Source of the DNA: Pontibacter actiniarum
Lineage (GTDB): Bacteria > Bacteroidota > Bacteroidia > Cytophagales > Hymenobacteraceae
Direction of reading: 5' to 3'
Length of the DNA stretch: 64,000 nucleotides
Assembly: GCF_003585765.1 (NCBI RefSeq)
Contig: NZ_CP021235.1
Location: 2,170,001 to 2,234,000, forward strand
Positions 27,444-37,107 of the stretch are shown here, piece after piece. A program made the position numbers and the translations under genes. Numbering within the stretch: the stretch's first letter is position 1; each line of letters opens with the position of its first letter. Below the pieces are notes generated by a model. The model saw nothing but the letters and a program-made list of their open reading frames with translations. It made no database searches and was not told the origin of the DNA.

Positions 27444-27671
27444 ATGGCAGAACAACAGAAGAACAACCCGCTGCACGGGGTAACGCTGCAGAAAATGCTG
27501 GAGCACCTGGTAGAGGTGTATGGGTGGGAGCACCTGAGCACCAAAATTAACATCAACTGCTTTAAGAACGACCCTAGTATCAAGTCCAGCCTCACCTTTC
27601 TGCGCCGCACGCCCTGGGCCCGCGAAAAAGTAGAAAGTTTATACTTGTATACTCTTCGCAAGATGCGGTAA
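27444..27671 (+). CDS. VF530 family (DUF2132) DNA-binding protein
   Basis: A 75-residue protein of the VF530 type: [53 protein letters not shown]. The family has a double HhH-like helical fold and is regarded as DNA-binding from structural work on the Vibrio protein; its role is unknown. Complete and of normal length. The start codon sits immediately after a promoter-like box, hinting at a leaderless mRNA. Confidence 0.88.
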   Translation: MAEQQKNNPLHGVTLQKMLEHLVEVYGWEHLSTKININCFKNDPSIKSSLTFLRRTPWAREKVESLYLYTLRKMR

Positions 27672-27759
27672 GCTACACGGTGTGGCAGGCGGCACTGTAG
27701 TGCAAAGCCATTGATGTGTGGCTCAAATTGCTATATTTACTGATAGAACGCCCCTACCT

Positions 27760-27993
27760 ATGAAAACAAAGTTTATACTCCGCTTCCTCCTCTCCTTTCT
27801 GACCATTGGCTGCACCATGGCATTTTTGCAACTGTGGGATGTATGGAAACGCCTGCTGCAGGGTGAACCTGTGGTTGGGGCAGCCGCCTTGGCAAGTATG
27901 GATTTCAGAAGTATAGCGGTTATCGGTATCCCCGTGGCCATGATGTTAGTCCGGCGGGAGAAGCGGGAGAAGCCAGCTGCCGCACAAGATTAA
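27760..27993 (+). CDS. small membrane protein of unknown function
   Basis: A 77-residue protein with two hydrophobic segments (LLSFLTIGCTMAFLQLW and SIAVIGIPVAMMLV) and a basic C-terminal tail (RREKREK). Start at ATG 27760 (MKTKFIL); the GTG at 27718 would add 14 residues. Not recognised. Codon use is like that of neighbours. Confidence 0.55.
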   Translation: MKTKFILRFLLSFLTIGCTMAFLQLWDVWKRLLQGEPVVGAAALASMDFRSIAVIGIPVAMMLVRREKREKPAAAQD

Positions 27994-28273
27994 GTAGCCT
28001 GCGCCTCAACTCTCCCTATAGCTGATTACCGGCACCAGCACCGGTGCGGTGATGGAGATACTGGCACAGCACACCTGCCTGCTATCACCTGCAGTACCTG
28101 ACTGTTGCTGGTACAGGGGAGTGCGCTATGGATTTTTCGTGTTCGGTGTGCCGCTGGTCGTGGTTCTGTTCAACAGTTACCACTTTTTAATGCGTTTAGC
28201 TAAGTGCCCTTTAGGTTTCGTGACTAGCAGCTGCCTAAAGGATAACAAAAAGGAGATCAGAAAAAACAATCTA
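27994..28273. other. spacer between convergent genes
   Basis: About 280 bases between the small membrane-protein gene and recQ (opposite strand). No terminator with a T-run or ORF is convincing. Confidence 0.35.
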
Positions 28274-30187
28274 CTAATTCCTCACCTCCAGTTTTCCGCT
28301 CTCCTGGTACATAAGCCTGCCTACATCCACCAGCTCCCGGATCAGCCCTGTCACGGTTTCGGCGTGCTTCGGCTCGAACTGCCGCACCAGGTCTTTGGGC
28401 AGGTAGGGCTGGGCCTTCACCAGTTGCAGCACCTCCTGCCGAAGCTTGTCCTGCTCCCCATGCTCCCGCGCCTTCTTCCGCTCGGCCAGGCAATGGTCGC
28501 AGATGCGGCAGCGGGTATCGGTTGTTTCCCCGAAGTACTCTAACAGGAGCTGTGTGCGGCAGCGGTTAGAGGTTTCTACGTAGCGGCCCACTTCCTTTGC
28601 CTGCTGCAGCGCCCGCTCCCGTAGGCTGTCCAGCTTTTTAGTGTTCAGGATAACCCTTCCGGCCGCCTCGCGCGGGGCGGTGAAAACAAGCTGCGGGGCG
28701 TCGTGCTGCGGCTCGTAGTTGAGCACCTGCAGCTTGTGCAGGTACTCCAGCTTCCGACGCAGTTCCTGCTCCGGCACTTTCAGCAGCTCAGCCATTTTCT
28801 GCTCCCGCACCTTCACAAAACTCACGAAAGCCTCCCCGCCATAAAGCCTAAGTATAAGCTGTATCAGTTTATCGTGCTCCGGGTTCTTTAGCTGAAAACT
28901 GTACAGCTCCGTGTTCTCCAGCACCAGCATCAGCCGCGAAGGCATGTAATAGCTCTCATTCAGTTGCACGTACCCTTCGGCCTCCAGCCGCTTAACGGCA
29001 TGGTGGGTCTCCAGCGGCTTCAGCTTGTACTGCTTGGCAAAATCCGCCAGGCCAAAGTCAAAGCTGCTGAGAAGACCGCTGCCCGTGGCCAGCTGATAAT
29101 AGTTAGCCAGGCACTGGTACACTCTCCGGATAAACTCAACAGGAGGATGCGCCTCTTCCACTTTCCGCTGCAGCTCCGCCACATCGTTCGGCCCGTACAG
29201 GAGGGTGGCATAGGCGTACAGCTCATCGCGCCCGGCACGGCCCGCCTCCTGGTAGTACGCCTCCAGGCTCTCCGGCAGGTCCAGGTGCACCACCAGCCGC
29301 ACATCGGGCTTGTCAATGCCCATCCCGAAGGCGTTCGTCGCCACAATTACGCGCACTTTGTCCTCCACCCAGCTCTGCTGCACGGCGCTTCGCTCCTCAA
29401 ACTTCAGCCCGGCATGGTAGGCGGCCGCGGATATCCGGCGGCTCTGCAGAAACCTGGCCATCTCCACTGTTTGCCTGCGGCTGCGCACGTATACGATGCT
29501 CTGCCCCTGCATCCGTTGCAGAATCTCCAGCAGGCGGTTGGCCTTGTTCTCGGTGTACAGGCAGGAGTAGGAAAGATTGGCGCGGGCAAAGCTTTTCTGG
29601 AATACGTTTGGCTTCGGAAACTTTAGCTTCTCCTGTATGTCCTGCTTTACCTGCTCTGTGGCCGTAGCCGTAAGCGCAATTACCGGCACCGCCTTTGGCA
29701 GCACCTCGCGCAGCTCCGCCAGTTGCAGGTAGGGTGGCCTGAAATCATAGCCCCACTGTGAGATACAGTGCGCCTCGTCCACGGCCAGCAGCGACACCTT
29801 CATGCGCTTTACCCGCTCCTGAAACAGGTCCGTCAGCAGCCGCTCCGGCGACAGGTACAGGAACTTGATGCCCCCGTACACACAGTTATCCAGGGCAATG
29901 TCTATCTCCCGGCGGCTCATGCCGGAGTAAATTGCCACTGCAGGGAGGCCGCGCCGTTTCAGGTTCTCCACCTGGTCTTTCATCAGGGCGATAAGCGGCG
30001 TTACAACCAGGCAAATGCCCTCCAGCGCCATGGCCGGCACCTGAAAGCACACGGACTTACCGCCACCGGTCGGCAGCAGGGCCAGCGTATCCTGCCCCGC
30101 CAACACCGAGCGCACGATCTCCTCCTGCATAGGCCGGAAGGAGGCGTAACCCCAGTAGGCATTAAGTATGTGGTGGATGTCCTGCAC
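28274..30187 (-). CDS. recQ: ATP-dependent DNA helicase RecQ
   Basis: A 637-residue superfamily 2 helicase: Q-motif FRPMQEEIV, Walker A TGGGKS (about residues 40-45), DEAH box (AVDEAHCISQWGYDFRP, the aromatic-rich loop of RecQ), motif VI QEAGRAGRD, then a winged-helix RQC region and the zinc-binding CRTQLLLEYF...CRICDHC. A C-terminal HRDC domain is not evident; the tail (EVLQLVKAQPYLPKDLVRQF) is a short helical extension. It unwinds DNA 3'-5' for recombination and repair. The promoter box at 30209-30216 agrees with start ATG 30187. Confidence 0.94.
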   Translation of the reverse strand: MQDIHHILNAYWGYASFRPMQEEIVRSVLAGQDTLALLPTGGGKSVCFQVPAMALEGICLVVTPLIALMKDQVENLKRRGLPAVAIYSGMSRREIDIALDNCVYGGIKFLYLSPERLLTDLFQERVKRMKVSLLAVDEAHCISQWGYDFRPPYLQLAELREVLPKAVPVIALTATATEQVKQDIQEKLKFPKPNVFQKSFARANLSYSCLYTENKANRLLEILQRMQGQSIVYVRSRRQTVEMARFLQSRRISAAAYHAGLKFEERSAVQQSWVEDKVRVIVATNAFGMGIDKPDVRLVVHLDLPESLEAYYQEAGRAGRDELYAYATLLYGPNDVAELQRKVEEAHPPVEFIRRVYQCLANYYQLATGSGLLSSFDFGLADFAKQYKLKPLETHHAVKRLEAEGYVQLNESYYMPSRLMLVLENTELYSFQLKNPEHDKLIQLILRLYGGEAFVSFVKVREQKMAELLKVPEQELRRKLEYLHKLQVLNYEPQHDAPQLVFTAPREAAGRVILNTKKLDSLRERALQQAKEVGRYVETSNRCRTQLLLEYFGETTDTRCRICDHCLAERKKAREHGEQDKLRQEVLQLVKAQPYLPKDLVRQFEPKHAETVTGLIRELVDVGRLMYQESGKLEVRN

Positions 30188-30208
30188 GGTTGGGAAAGGC
30201 TTAGACTA

Positions 30209-30216
30209 CAAAAGTA
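30209..30216 (-). promoter_or_regulatory. -7 box of recQ
   Basis: Minus-strand TACTTTTG, an exact TAnnTTTG match, predicted start near 30202 with a leader of about 15 bases. Confidence 0.55.
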
Positions 30217-30301
30217 AGGGATGCCCTACAGAAAACAGCAACTCGCCAGCAAACTTTCCCCGCAGCCTCAGGGCCGCTGCCGCTTTCACGGGCTACACCG
30301 G

Positions 30302-30339
30302 GTAAAATAAAAAACCCCACCTCGTGTGAGGTGGGGTTT
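30302..30339 (-). terminator. terminator of the 30359-31159 gene
   Basis: Perfect 12-bp stem AAACCCCACCTC (30312-30323) / GAGGTGGGGTTT (30328-30339), loop of four, followed on the minus strand by TTTTTTATTTT. Confidence 0.9.
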
Positions 30340-30358
30340 ACAGGTATGTTGTATACGG

Positions 30359-31159
30359 TTACGCAGCAGCCGACTGTCCGTCTTCGCGGTCCTCGATCAC
30401 CTTCTTCAGCTTCTCGATGGCCTGCGCGGCACGTTCTTCGTCGAAGCGGTTGATGTTAAGCAACATCTTCGTTTTCTCCTGGCGCGTAATGGTCGGGTTA
30501 TTCAGCAGGCGTATAATTTCCTCTTTCTGCTTGGCAGAGGCATAGCGCACGCTGGCTGACTGCTCCTCTTCCGCCGGAGCGGCATCCTTCGCCTGTGGTG
30601 CCGTTGCGGCGGTAGAAGATTTCATGGTTGCCTTCTTCTCGGTAGGCACGGCAGGCTTGGCAGTTTGCTCGTTGCCGCCGTAGTCCATCTCTTCAGAGGG
30701 AGTAGGCTCGTAACCGGCCGCACGTATAACCCAGGCCAGGATGTTACGGTAAGCCTTACCGATAGCGCGTGTCTGCGCCATAGAGGCAATGGCGAACTCC
30801 TGGTAATACTTCTTACCCTGCTCCCGGTTAGAGCAGATTGCGAAACCTGCCCCCACTATCTGCTGGCTCCGTAGATCGAGCAGGTTTACCTTTGCCTGGT
30901 ATTTTATCTCATCGTCTGTGCTGATGTTCACCACATGCTCCACCACAGGCAGTATGCCCAGTCGGGAACCGGCATACTGCCAGCCTTCCACGTTCACATA
31001 CTCTTTCCCCTGTATATTCTGGAACAGGCGGTTTTCCTTGATGAATTTTGCCAGGTCAACAGCCAGGTGGAGCGTTTCATCAGACTTGGCTATATCATAG
31101 CTTTCGACCTTTGGTTTGCTCTGCACTTTCGTCTCTTTATTTGGTTGATTCATACTCAT
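30359..31159 (-). CDS. protein of unknown function with QTRAxGKAxR motif (possible DNA-recombination role)
   Basis: A 266-residue cytosolic protein. The N-terminal domain (about residues 25-165) has VEGWQYAGSRLGILP, a beta-rich middle, then FAIASMAQTRAIGKAYRNILAWVIRAAGYEPTPSEEMD; a low-complexity Ala/Thr/Lys linker follows (165-205), then a C-terminal helical domain (ASAKQKEEIIRLLNNPTITRQEKTKMLLNINRFD). The AQTRAxGKAxR...AGYEPTPxEEM pattern recalls proteins encoded by phages and mobile elements next to recombination genes, but I cannot tie it to a defined family. The C-terminal part resembles short modules appended to phage recombination proteins. Its own terminator and AT-rich upstream region suggest an independent unit. 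Confidence 0.7.
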   Translation of the reverse strand: MSMNQPNKETKVQSKPKVESYDIAKSDETLHLAVDLAKFIKENRLFQNIQGKEYVNVEGWQYAGSRLGILPVVEHVVNISTDDEIKYQAKVNLLDLRSQQIVGAGFAICSNREQGKKYYQEFAIASMAQTRAIGKAYRNILAWVIRAAGYEPTPSEEMDYGGNEQTAKPAVPTEKKATMKSSTAATAPQAKDAAPAEEEQSASVRYASAKQKEEIIRLLNNPTITRQEKTKMLLNINRFDEERAAQAIEKLKKVIEDREDGQSAAA

Positions 31160-31654
31160 TTAGCTTCATAGTTATTGTACATATATCTAACAGAGCCGTG
31201 CAGCAAATAGTGCAAAAAATCAAAAAAAATACACATTTTACACTACTGAATATCAAGTAGTTATAAATTATTTTCAGACACTATTCTGTTAATGCCGGCC
31301 CTGCGTCAAAAAGCTAAAAGTTGAGCAAAGGGTGAAGTATAAATACGAGGAACCAGGCCTTTGAGATACCCCTCGCAGAAAGTATAAAAAGTGGCCGCGT
31401 GTGTGCTGTGGCTGCTATTAACTCGCAGCGCCACCTGCAGCAAACATTTGGCAAAACAACGGGCGGAGAAACTGCCTCTCTCTTTGTGCCGCTGCTTCCA
31501 TCACACCAACTAAGCCCTGCGGCAACAAGACAGGCTGTTTGCTCGTGTTATACCTGCTGCCCCTTAACCGCTTGTAGCGAAGCGCTTCCGGCCGTAGAAA
31601 CCGGAATAAACGAATAGCAACACGGCGTTGCAGCAGGTAGCCTAAACATACCGC
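31160..31654. other. AT-rich intergenic region
   Basis: About 495 bases between divergent genes. The part near 31200-31270 is very AT-rich with A-tracts and is likely to hold the promoter of the minus-strand gene, though only an imperfect -7 box is visible (CACTATTTG). Two AAGTATA words occur at 31338 and 31380. No ORF or hairpin terminator is supported. Confidence 0.4.
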
Positions 31655-32212
31655 ATGAAAACGGAAAAAGAGAAGATGCTCTCGGGTGAGCTATACAACC
31701 CGCTGGATGCACAGCTGTCGGAAGAAAGGCTGCGGGCGCGGTTCCTCCTAAAAGAGCTTAACGACGCCAGCGAAGACCAGAAAGAGGAACGTGCCCGCTT
31801 ACTGAAAGAGCTAATGCCCCACGCAGCTGCGGACCTCTGGATACAGCCTCCCTTCTACTGCGACTACGGCACCAACCTGCACATCGGCGAGAAGGTGTTC
31901 TTTAACTTTAACTGTGTGGTGCTCGATGTGATGCAGGTAAACATTGGCAGCAGAACGCTGTTTGGCCCGAACGTGCAGATCTACACCGCCACGCACCCCC
32001 TGAACCACCAGGAGAGAGCCTCCGGGCTGGAGTTCGCAAAACCGATCAGCATTGGAGAAGACGTGTGGATTGGCGGCAGCGTAGTTATCTGCCCCGGCGT
32101 AACAATCGGCGACCGCGCCGTTATAGGGGCCGGAAGCGTGGTGACCAGAGACATTCCCCCCAGCGTGTTCGCCGCCGGCAACCCCTGCCGCGTCATCCGG
32201 GAGCTGCCTTAG
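31655..32212 (+). CDS. maltose/galactoside O-acetyltransferase family protein (LbH hexapeptide repeat)
   Basis: A 185-residue left-handed beta-helix acetyltransferase. It has the N-terminal Maa/NodL helical cap (EKEKMLSGELYNPLD) and hexapeptide turns, the catalytic histidine in YTATHPLN (about residue 115), and the CoA-binding loop GEDVWIGGSVVICPGVTIG, ending PSVFAAGNPCRVIREL. It acetylates a sugar hydroxyl with acetyl-CoA; the acceptor is unknown. Trimeric in relatives. Full length. Confidence 0.9.
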   Translation: MKTEKEKMLSGELYNPLDAQLSEERLRARFLLKELNDASEDQKEERARLLKELMPHAAADLWIQPPFYCDYGTNLHIGEKVFFNFNCVVLDVMQVNIGSRTLFGPNVQIYTATHPLNHQERASGLEFAKPISIGEDVWIGGSVVICPGVTIGDRAVIGAGSVVTRDIPPSVFAAGNPCRVIRELP

Positions 32213-32255
32213 CATTTGGGCACAGGTAGGGCCCGCCTGCCGCTGGAGACAGCAC

Positions 32256-33800
32256 TTACTTTAACAGGGCGAACTTCTGCCTTATCACTTCCTGCACCGG
32301 CACGTGCTGTATCTTACTCTCTAACCAGGAGATGATATCCAGGTAGAGGAATGGGCGGCGCTCGATAGGGTTTTCCGCAATAGCCATCAATTTATCTTTG
32401 AGGGCTGTAAACGCGTGCTTCAGTTCATGCGGTGCCACGCTGCCAAGGTTGCGCAGAAACCGAAAGATCTCTACCTGCATCTGGTGCTGGTCGTTCATCT
32501 TACCCAAAAAGCGGTAGACAGACCTGACCTGTAGTTCCAGTTCATAATCATCTCCCGCCTCGTAATAGGCAATGAGCCTCAGGATACGGGCAAAGCACTG
32601 GATATCCTCCCGCAGGTTGGTGTCCGGGTAGTTGATGATCTTGTTCAGGTACGTAATTGCGGTCTGGTTATCGCCGCTCCCGAAGTATAGGCTGGCAATT
32701 TTGAAAAAGAAAATAAGCCTCCGGTGCGGGTCGAGCTGCGGCTCGTACTGCTTTAGCTTCTTCAGCAGCTCAGGCACCATGGTGATGCCCCCCGAGAAGT
32801 CTCCCCGCATGAAACAGGCGTTGAGCTTGTTGGTGTAGATGTAGAGGAACAGTAAGACCTCTGTGTTAGGGGTATCCCGACGGTCTTTATCCGCCGCGTA
32901 GCTTTCCAGCTCCTGCAGCACCTGCTCAAACCGGGAGTAGTACTGCAGGTTAAAGAGCGCCGCCAACAGGTTATGCAGGCCCTTGATGTAGAGGGCGGAC
33001 TGGTGGTGCTTCATTTCGGGGCTGGCCTTAAACAGGTCCACCCACTTTTGCGCATAGCGGTAACACGCTTTAAAATCCTGCACCAGGTAATAGTACCACA
33101 CGTGCGCCTGGAAGTGGTAAAGCCTTTCCATGAACCCGGCCTTGGAAAGCTCTATCGCAGGCAGGCTCTCTCGGAAAAAGTTCTTAAAGCGCTCAAAGTC
33201 CTCCCCGGTTTTGGCGTGGCCTGCCTGCACGTATAAGCCGTACAGCCGCAGGGCAACATTGGAGCGCTCATGCATCTGGGAAACATGCAAAGCGAGCTCC
33301 GTGGCCTCGGCCGACAGGGAATCGGCACGGCCACTAAGGCTCCGGGTAATATACTGCGACTCAATCTGTTTTTCAAAATCGATGGCCGTAAGGGCAACAT
33401 GCTGTAGCTGGGCCTGCAGCGCCGCTGATTTTATTTTATCCAATACCTTCAGGCACTGTTGATAAAGGCCCTTGTTGTACAGCACACGGGCATAGCCTAG
33501 CTGCTCCTGCAGCTGTATGTCCGGGTTTTGCCCGGAGTGGTACAGCCGCAGGCTGGAGAGCAGCTGCCTGTACAGGTTGGCCTTGAGGTTAGGCAGCTGC
33601 ACTTTTTTCAGGCTGGGCACAAGCTCCGGAATCTTCTCGTCCTCATACTGCGCCAGGCTGTCGAGGGCATCAAAAAGTTGCAAAAACTTTAGCCCTTCGT
33701 TTGCCCCCTGCCTCTTGGTAAACAAACGGAAATGCCTTTTCTCAGAGCGGGTGAGGGATTTCACCAACTGGAAAACAGGGTCTGTACTTGGGTTAGGCAT
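32256..33800 (-). CDS. helical-repeat (TPR-like) protein conserved in Bacteroidota, function unknown
   Basis: A 514-residue all-helical protein beginning MPNPSTDPVFQLVKSLTRSEKRHFRLF, an opening I recall from a Bacteroidota-wide family of unknown role. Repeating helical pairs (for example KGLYQQCLKVLDKI, FGSGDNQTAITYLNKII) suggest tetratricopeptide-like units; no signal peptide or catalytic motif. Start ATG 33800; the frame runs open 47 codons further upstream but into the divergent leuA promoter region. Head-to-head with the leu operon, 150 bases apart. Confidence 0.72.
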   Translation of the reverse strand: MPNPSTDPVFQLVKSLTRSEKRHFRLFTKRQGANEGLKFLQLFDALDSLAQYEDEKIPELVPSLKKVQLPNLKANLYRQLLSSLRLYHSGQNPDIQLQEQLGYARVLYNKGLYQQCLKVLDKIKSAALQAQLQHVALTAIDFEKQIESQYITRSLSGRADSLSAEATELALHVSQMHERSNVALRLYGLYVQAGHAKTGEDFERFKNFFRESLPAIELSKAGFMERLYHFQAHVWYYYLVQDFKACYRYAQKWVDLFKASPEMKHHQSALYIKGLHNLLAALFNLQYYSRFEQVLQELESYAADKDRRDTPNTEVLLFLYIYTNKLNACFMRGDFSGGITMVPELLKKLKQYEPQLDPHRRLIFFFKIASLYFGSGDNQTAITYLNKIINYPDTNLREDIQCFARILRLIAYYEAGDDYELELQVRSVYRFLGKMNDQHQMQVEIFRFLRNLGSVAPHELKHAFTALKDKLMAIAENPIERRPFLYLDIISWLESKIQHVPVQEVIRQKFALLK

Positions 33801-33948
33801 TGTATGCGCTCGTTTGTTAATTATCTGTAAATTAATACCATATACACAAATACACGGTCTATGGAAATTGTAGCCCGTCTTCAAATCTTGTTTTTGTAAC
33901 AGCAGGCTATGGCGGATCTTTAAATCAGTACCAAAGACCAAATAAAGG

Positions 33949-35115
33949 ATGTCAGCTCAGAAAATACAAATATTTGATACAACCTTACGAGACGGAGAGC
34001 AGGTTCCGGGCTGTAAACTGAACACACACGAGAAGCTGGTTATAGCCAAACAACTGGAGCTGCTGGGGGTTGATGTGATCGAAGCCGGATTCCCTGTTTC
34101 AAGCCCGGGCGACTTCGAGGCAGTGAACGCTGTCGCCAGGCAGACGAAGGAAGCCATCGTCTGCGGCCTGTCCAGAGCTGTTGAAAACGATATCCGCACG
34201 GCAGCCGAGGCGCTGCAGGGCGCCCGCCGCCCAAGGATCCACACCGGCATCGGCACCTCCGACCTTCATGTAAAGTATAAACTGCGCACTACCCGCGAAG
34301 AGGTGATATCACGTGCCGTGGAGGCCGTAAGGCTGGCCAAAAGTTTTGTGGAGGATGTGGAGTTTTATGCCGAGGATGCCGGCAGAACAGACAACGCGTT
34401 TCTGGCCCGGGTGTGCGAGCAAGCCATCAAGGCCGGCGCCACCGTGCTGAACATACCGGACACAACCGGCTACTGCCTGCCAGAGGAGTACGGAGCCAAG
34501 ATCAAGTATCTTTACGAGCATGTAAACGGCATCGATAAAGTGTGCCTTTCCACGCACTGCCATAACGACTTAGGTTTGGCCACGGCCAATTCCATAGCCG
34601 GTGTGGTAAACGGTGCGCGCCAGATCGAGTGCACCATCAACGGTGTGGGGGAGCGGGCCGGCAACACCGCCCTCGAGGAGATCGTGATGATCCTCCGCCA
34701 GCACCCCTACCTGAACCTGAGCACCGGGGTTAACAGCAAACTGCTGACCGAAACATCGGCACTGGTTTCGCACATGATGCGCATGCCCGTGCAGCCCAAC
34801 AAAGCCATCGTGGGGGCCAATGCCTTTTCACACTCCAGCGGCATTCACCAGGACGGCGTGATCAAGCACCGGGAAACCTACGAGATCATCGACCCGCGCG
34901 ATGTTGGGGTCGATAACTCCTCCATCGTGCTCACGGCACGCTCGGGCCGTGCGGCGCTGGCTTACCGGCTCCAGAAGCTGGGCTACAACTTCGATAAAGA
35001 AACATTGGATAAAGCATACGGAACGTTCCTGCACGTTGCCGACGTGAAAAAGGAAGTGGTGGACGAAGACCTCCATGTGCTGGTAGAAAAACAAAACCTT
35101 GTTGCAGCGAACTGA
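33949..35115 (+). CDS. leuA: 2-isopropylmalate synthase, short form
   Basis: First committed step of leucine synthesis: acetyl-CoA plus 2-oxoisovalerate to 2-isopropylmalate. The 388-residue protein has the HMGL-type TIM barrel ([13 protein letters not shown], metal ligands in [22 protein letters not shown]) and part of the linker ([11 protein letters not shown]), but ends after [11 protein letters not shown] without the C-terminal LeuA dimer domain that binds leucine in 500-residue enzymes. Homocitrate/citramalate synthases are similar, but the leuCDB context supports leucine synthesis. First gene of a four-gene operon. Confidence 0.92.
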   Translation: MSAQKIQIFDTTLRDGEQVPGCKLNTHEKLVIAKQLELLGVDVIEAGFPVSSPGDFEAVNAVARQTKEAIVCGLSRAVENDIRTAAEALQGARRPRIHTGIGTSDLHVKYKLRTTREEVISRAVEAVRLAKSFVEDVEFYAEDAGRTDNAFLARVCEQAIKAGATVLNIPDTTGYCLPEEYGAKIKYLYEHVNGIDKVCLSTHCHNDLGLATANSIAGVVNGARQIECTINGVGERAGNTALEEIVMILRQHPYLNLSTGVNSKLLTETSALVSHMMRMPVQPNKAIVGANAFSHSSGIHQDGVIKHRETYEIIDPRDVGVDNSSIVLTARSGRAALAYRLQKLGYNFDKETLDKAYGTFLHVADVKKEVVDEDLHVLVEKQNLVAAN

Positions 35116-35116
35116 T

Positions 35117-36511
35117 ATGGGAAAGACCTTATTCGATAAAATCTGGGATGCGCACGTGGTGCGGAGCATCCCCGGCGGGCAGGATGTCTTCTACATCGAC
35201 AAACACTTAATCCACGAGGTAACAAGCCCGCAGGCCTTTGAGGAGCTCGAAACGCGCGGCCTGCCCCTGTACCGGAAAGACCAGATCGTGGCCACTGCCG
35301 ACCACAACGTGCCGACCAAGAACCAGCACCTGCCCATTGCGGAGCCGCTCTCGCGCTCTCAGGTAGACAGGCTCTCGGAAAACTGCGCAAAGTATGACAT
35401 TCCGCTCTACGGCCTGGGCCACCCTTACCAGGGCATTGTGCACGTGATAGGCCCCGAGCTCGGCATCACGCAGCCCGGCATGACGATGGTCTGCGGCGAC
35501 AGCCACACCTCTACTCACGGAGCCTTTGGGGCAATCGCCTTCGGTATCGGCACCAGCCAGGTAGCGCAGGTCATGGCGTCGCAGTGCCTCCTTTTATCCC
35601 GCCCGAAGCGCATGCGCATCACCGTGGATGGAGAGCTGAGGCCGGGCGTTACAGCCAAAGACCTGATCCTGTACGTGATTGCGGCCCTGGGTACGGGTGG
35701 CGCCACAGGCTACTTTGTGGAGTACGCCGGCAGCGCCGTTCGCTCGCTCAGCATGGAGGGGCGTATGACCGTTTGCAACATGAGCATAGAGATGGGCGCA
35801 CGTGGCGGCATGATAGCCCCGGACGAAACCACCTTTGCCTACCTGAAAGGCCGCCCGTTCGCCCCACAAGGCGAGCAGTGGGAAAAAGCCCTTGCGTACT
35901 GGAGCACCCTGTACTCAGACGAGGACGCCAAGTTTGAGGTAGAGTACCGCTTTAAGGCGGCATCCATCACGCCAATGATAACCTACGGCACCAACCCGGG
36001 GATGGGCATCGCACTGAATGCGGCCATCCCATCGAGCGTTGGCGCCAGCGAAGTGGCCAGCTTTGAGAAGTCGCTGCACTACATGGGCTTCCAGCCTGGG
36101 GAGTCGCTGCTTGGCAAGCCCGTGGACTACGTGTTTATCGGCAGCTGCACCAACTCCCGCATCGAAGACCTGCGCCTCGTTGCCAAGTATGTGGAAGGAA
36201 AGAAGAAAGCCAGCCACGTGGAGGCCATCATCGTGCCCGGCTCCAAACAGGTAGAGGAGCAGGCAAAGGCCGAGGGGCTGGACAAGATACTGGCGGCCGC
36301 CGGCTTTGAGCTACGGGAGCCCGGCTGCAGCGCCTGCCTGGCCATGAACGAGGACAAAGTACCGGCTGGCGCCTACTGCGTTTCCACCTCTAACCGCAAC
36401 TTTGAGGGGCGCCAGGGTCCGGGGTCCAGAACGCTGCTGGCCAGCCCGCTTGTAGCTGCCGCCTCAGCGGTAGAAGGTAAGATTGTTGACGTAACCCAAT
36501 TTGTGAGCTAA
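35117..36511 (+). CDS. leuC: 3-isopropylmalate dehydratase large subunit
   Basis: Aconitase-family isomerase subunit, 464 residues. It carries the 4Fe-4S cysteines in [12 protein letters not shown] and in [11 protein letters not shown], and the substrate loop ENxxN-type region [12 protein letters not shown]; with LeuD it converts 2- to 3-isopropylmalate. The start ATG 35117 lies one base after the leuA stop codon; a TTG-type extension upstream would overlap leuA. Its stop overlaps the leuD start by one base. Confidence 0.96.
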   Translation: MGKTLFDKIWDAHVVRSIPGGQDVFYIDKHLIHEVTSPQAFEELETRGLPLYRKDQIVATADHNVPTKNQHLPIAEPLSRSQVDRLSENCAKYDIPLYGLGHPYQGIVHVIGPELGITQPGMTMVCGDSHTSTHGAFGAIAFGIGTSQVAQVMASQCLLLSRPKRMRITVDGELRPGVTAKDLILYVIAALGTGGATGYFVEYAGSAVRSLSMEGRMTVCNMSIEMGARGGMIAPDETTFAYLKGRPFAPQGEQWEKALAYWSTLYSDEDAKFEVEYRFKAASITPMITYGTNPGMGIALNAAIPSSVGASEVASFEKSLHYMGFQPGESLLGKPVDYVFIGSCTNSRIEDLRLVAKYVEGKKKASHVEAIIVPGSKQVEEQAKAEGLDKILAAAGFELREPGCSACLAMNEDKVPAGAYCVSTSNRNFEGRQGPGSRTLLASPLVAAASAVEGKIVDVTQFVS

Positions 36512-37107
36512 TGGAAAAGTTTGAGATCCTGCAGTCGACAGCCGTGCCGCTGCCGATTGAAAATATCGATACAGACCAGATTATACCTGCCCGCTTCCTT
36601 AAAGCCACCTCCAGGAGCGGCTTTGGCGAGAACCTGTTCAGAGACTGGCGCTACGACAGCAACGGCAACCTGAAAGCGGAGTTTGTGCTCAACAGCGCAC
36701 GCTACAAAGGCCAGGTACTGGTGGCGGGGAAGAACTTTGGCTGCGGCTCCAGCAGAGAGCATGCTGCCTGGGCCCTCTATGATGCTGGCTTCCGCGTGGT
36801 TATCTCCAGCTACTTTGCCGATATCTTCCGTGGCAACGCCCTGAACAACGGCCTGCTCCCTGTGCAGGTATCAGACCAAGTACTGGAGCGCCTGTTTAAG
36901 CAGATCGAGAAAGACCCGGACGCCGCCTTTACCATAGACCTGCCTGCCCAGCAGCTGCGGGTGCCGATGTGGGAGGAGACGATCCCCTTCGACATCGACC
37001 CTTACAAAAAAGAATGCCTGATTAACGGCTACGATGACATTGATTTTTTAGTGAACCAGAAAGAGGCGATCGAAGCCTACGAAAGGAGAAGAACATGGGT
37101 GTATTAA
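36511..37107 (+). CDS. leuD: 3-isopropylmalate dehydratase small subunit
   Basis: Swivel-domain subunit that pairs with LeuC, 198 residues. Family motifs: [19 protein letters not shown] at the N-terminus and [17 protein letters not shown] in the middle. Complete. Its ATG overlaps the leuC stop codon (TAATG) and its 3' end overlaps leuB by 13 bases, so translational coupling along the operon is likely. Confidence 0.96.
   Translation: MEKFEILQSTAVPLPIENIDTDQIIPARFLKATSRSGFGENLFRDWRYDSNGNLKAEFVLNSARYKGQVLVAGKNFGCGSSREHAAWALYDAGFRVVISSYFADIFRGNALNNGLLPVQVSDQVLERLFKQIEKDPDAAFTIDLPAQQLRVPMWEETIPFDIDPYKKECLINGYDDIDFLVNQKEAIEAYERRRTWVY

Noticed and set aside
33861..33899. Twelve-codon frame MEIVARLQILFL between the divergent helical-repeat and leuA genes, rich in branched-chain residues, as a possible leucine leader peptide
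   Set aside because: No terminator/antiterminator hairpins occur between it and leuA and no good -7 box precedes it, so attenuation is not supported.
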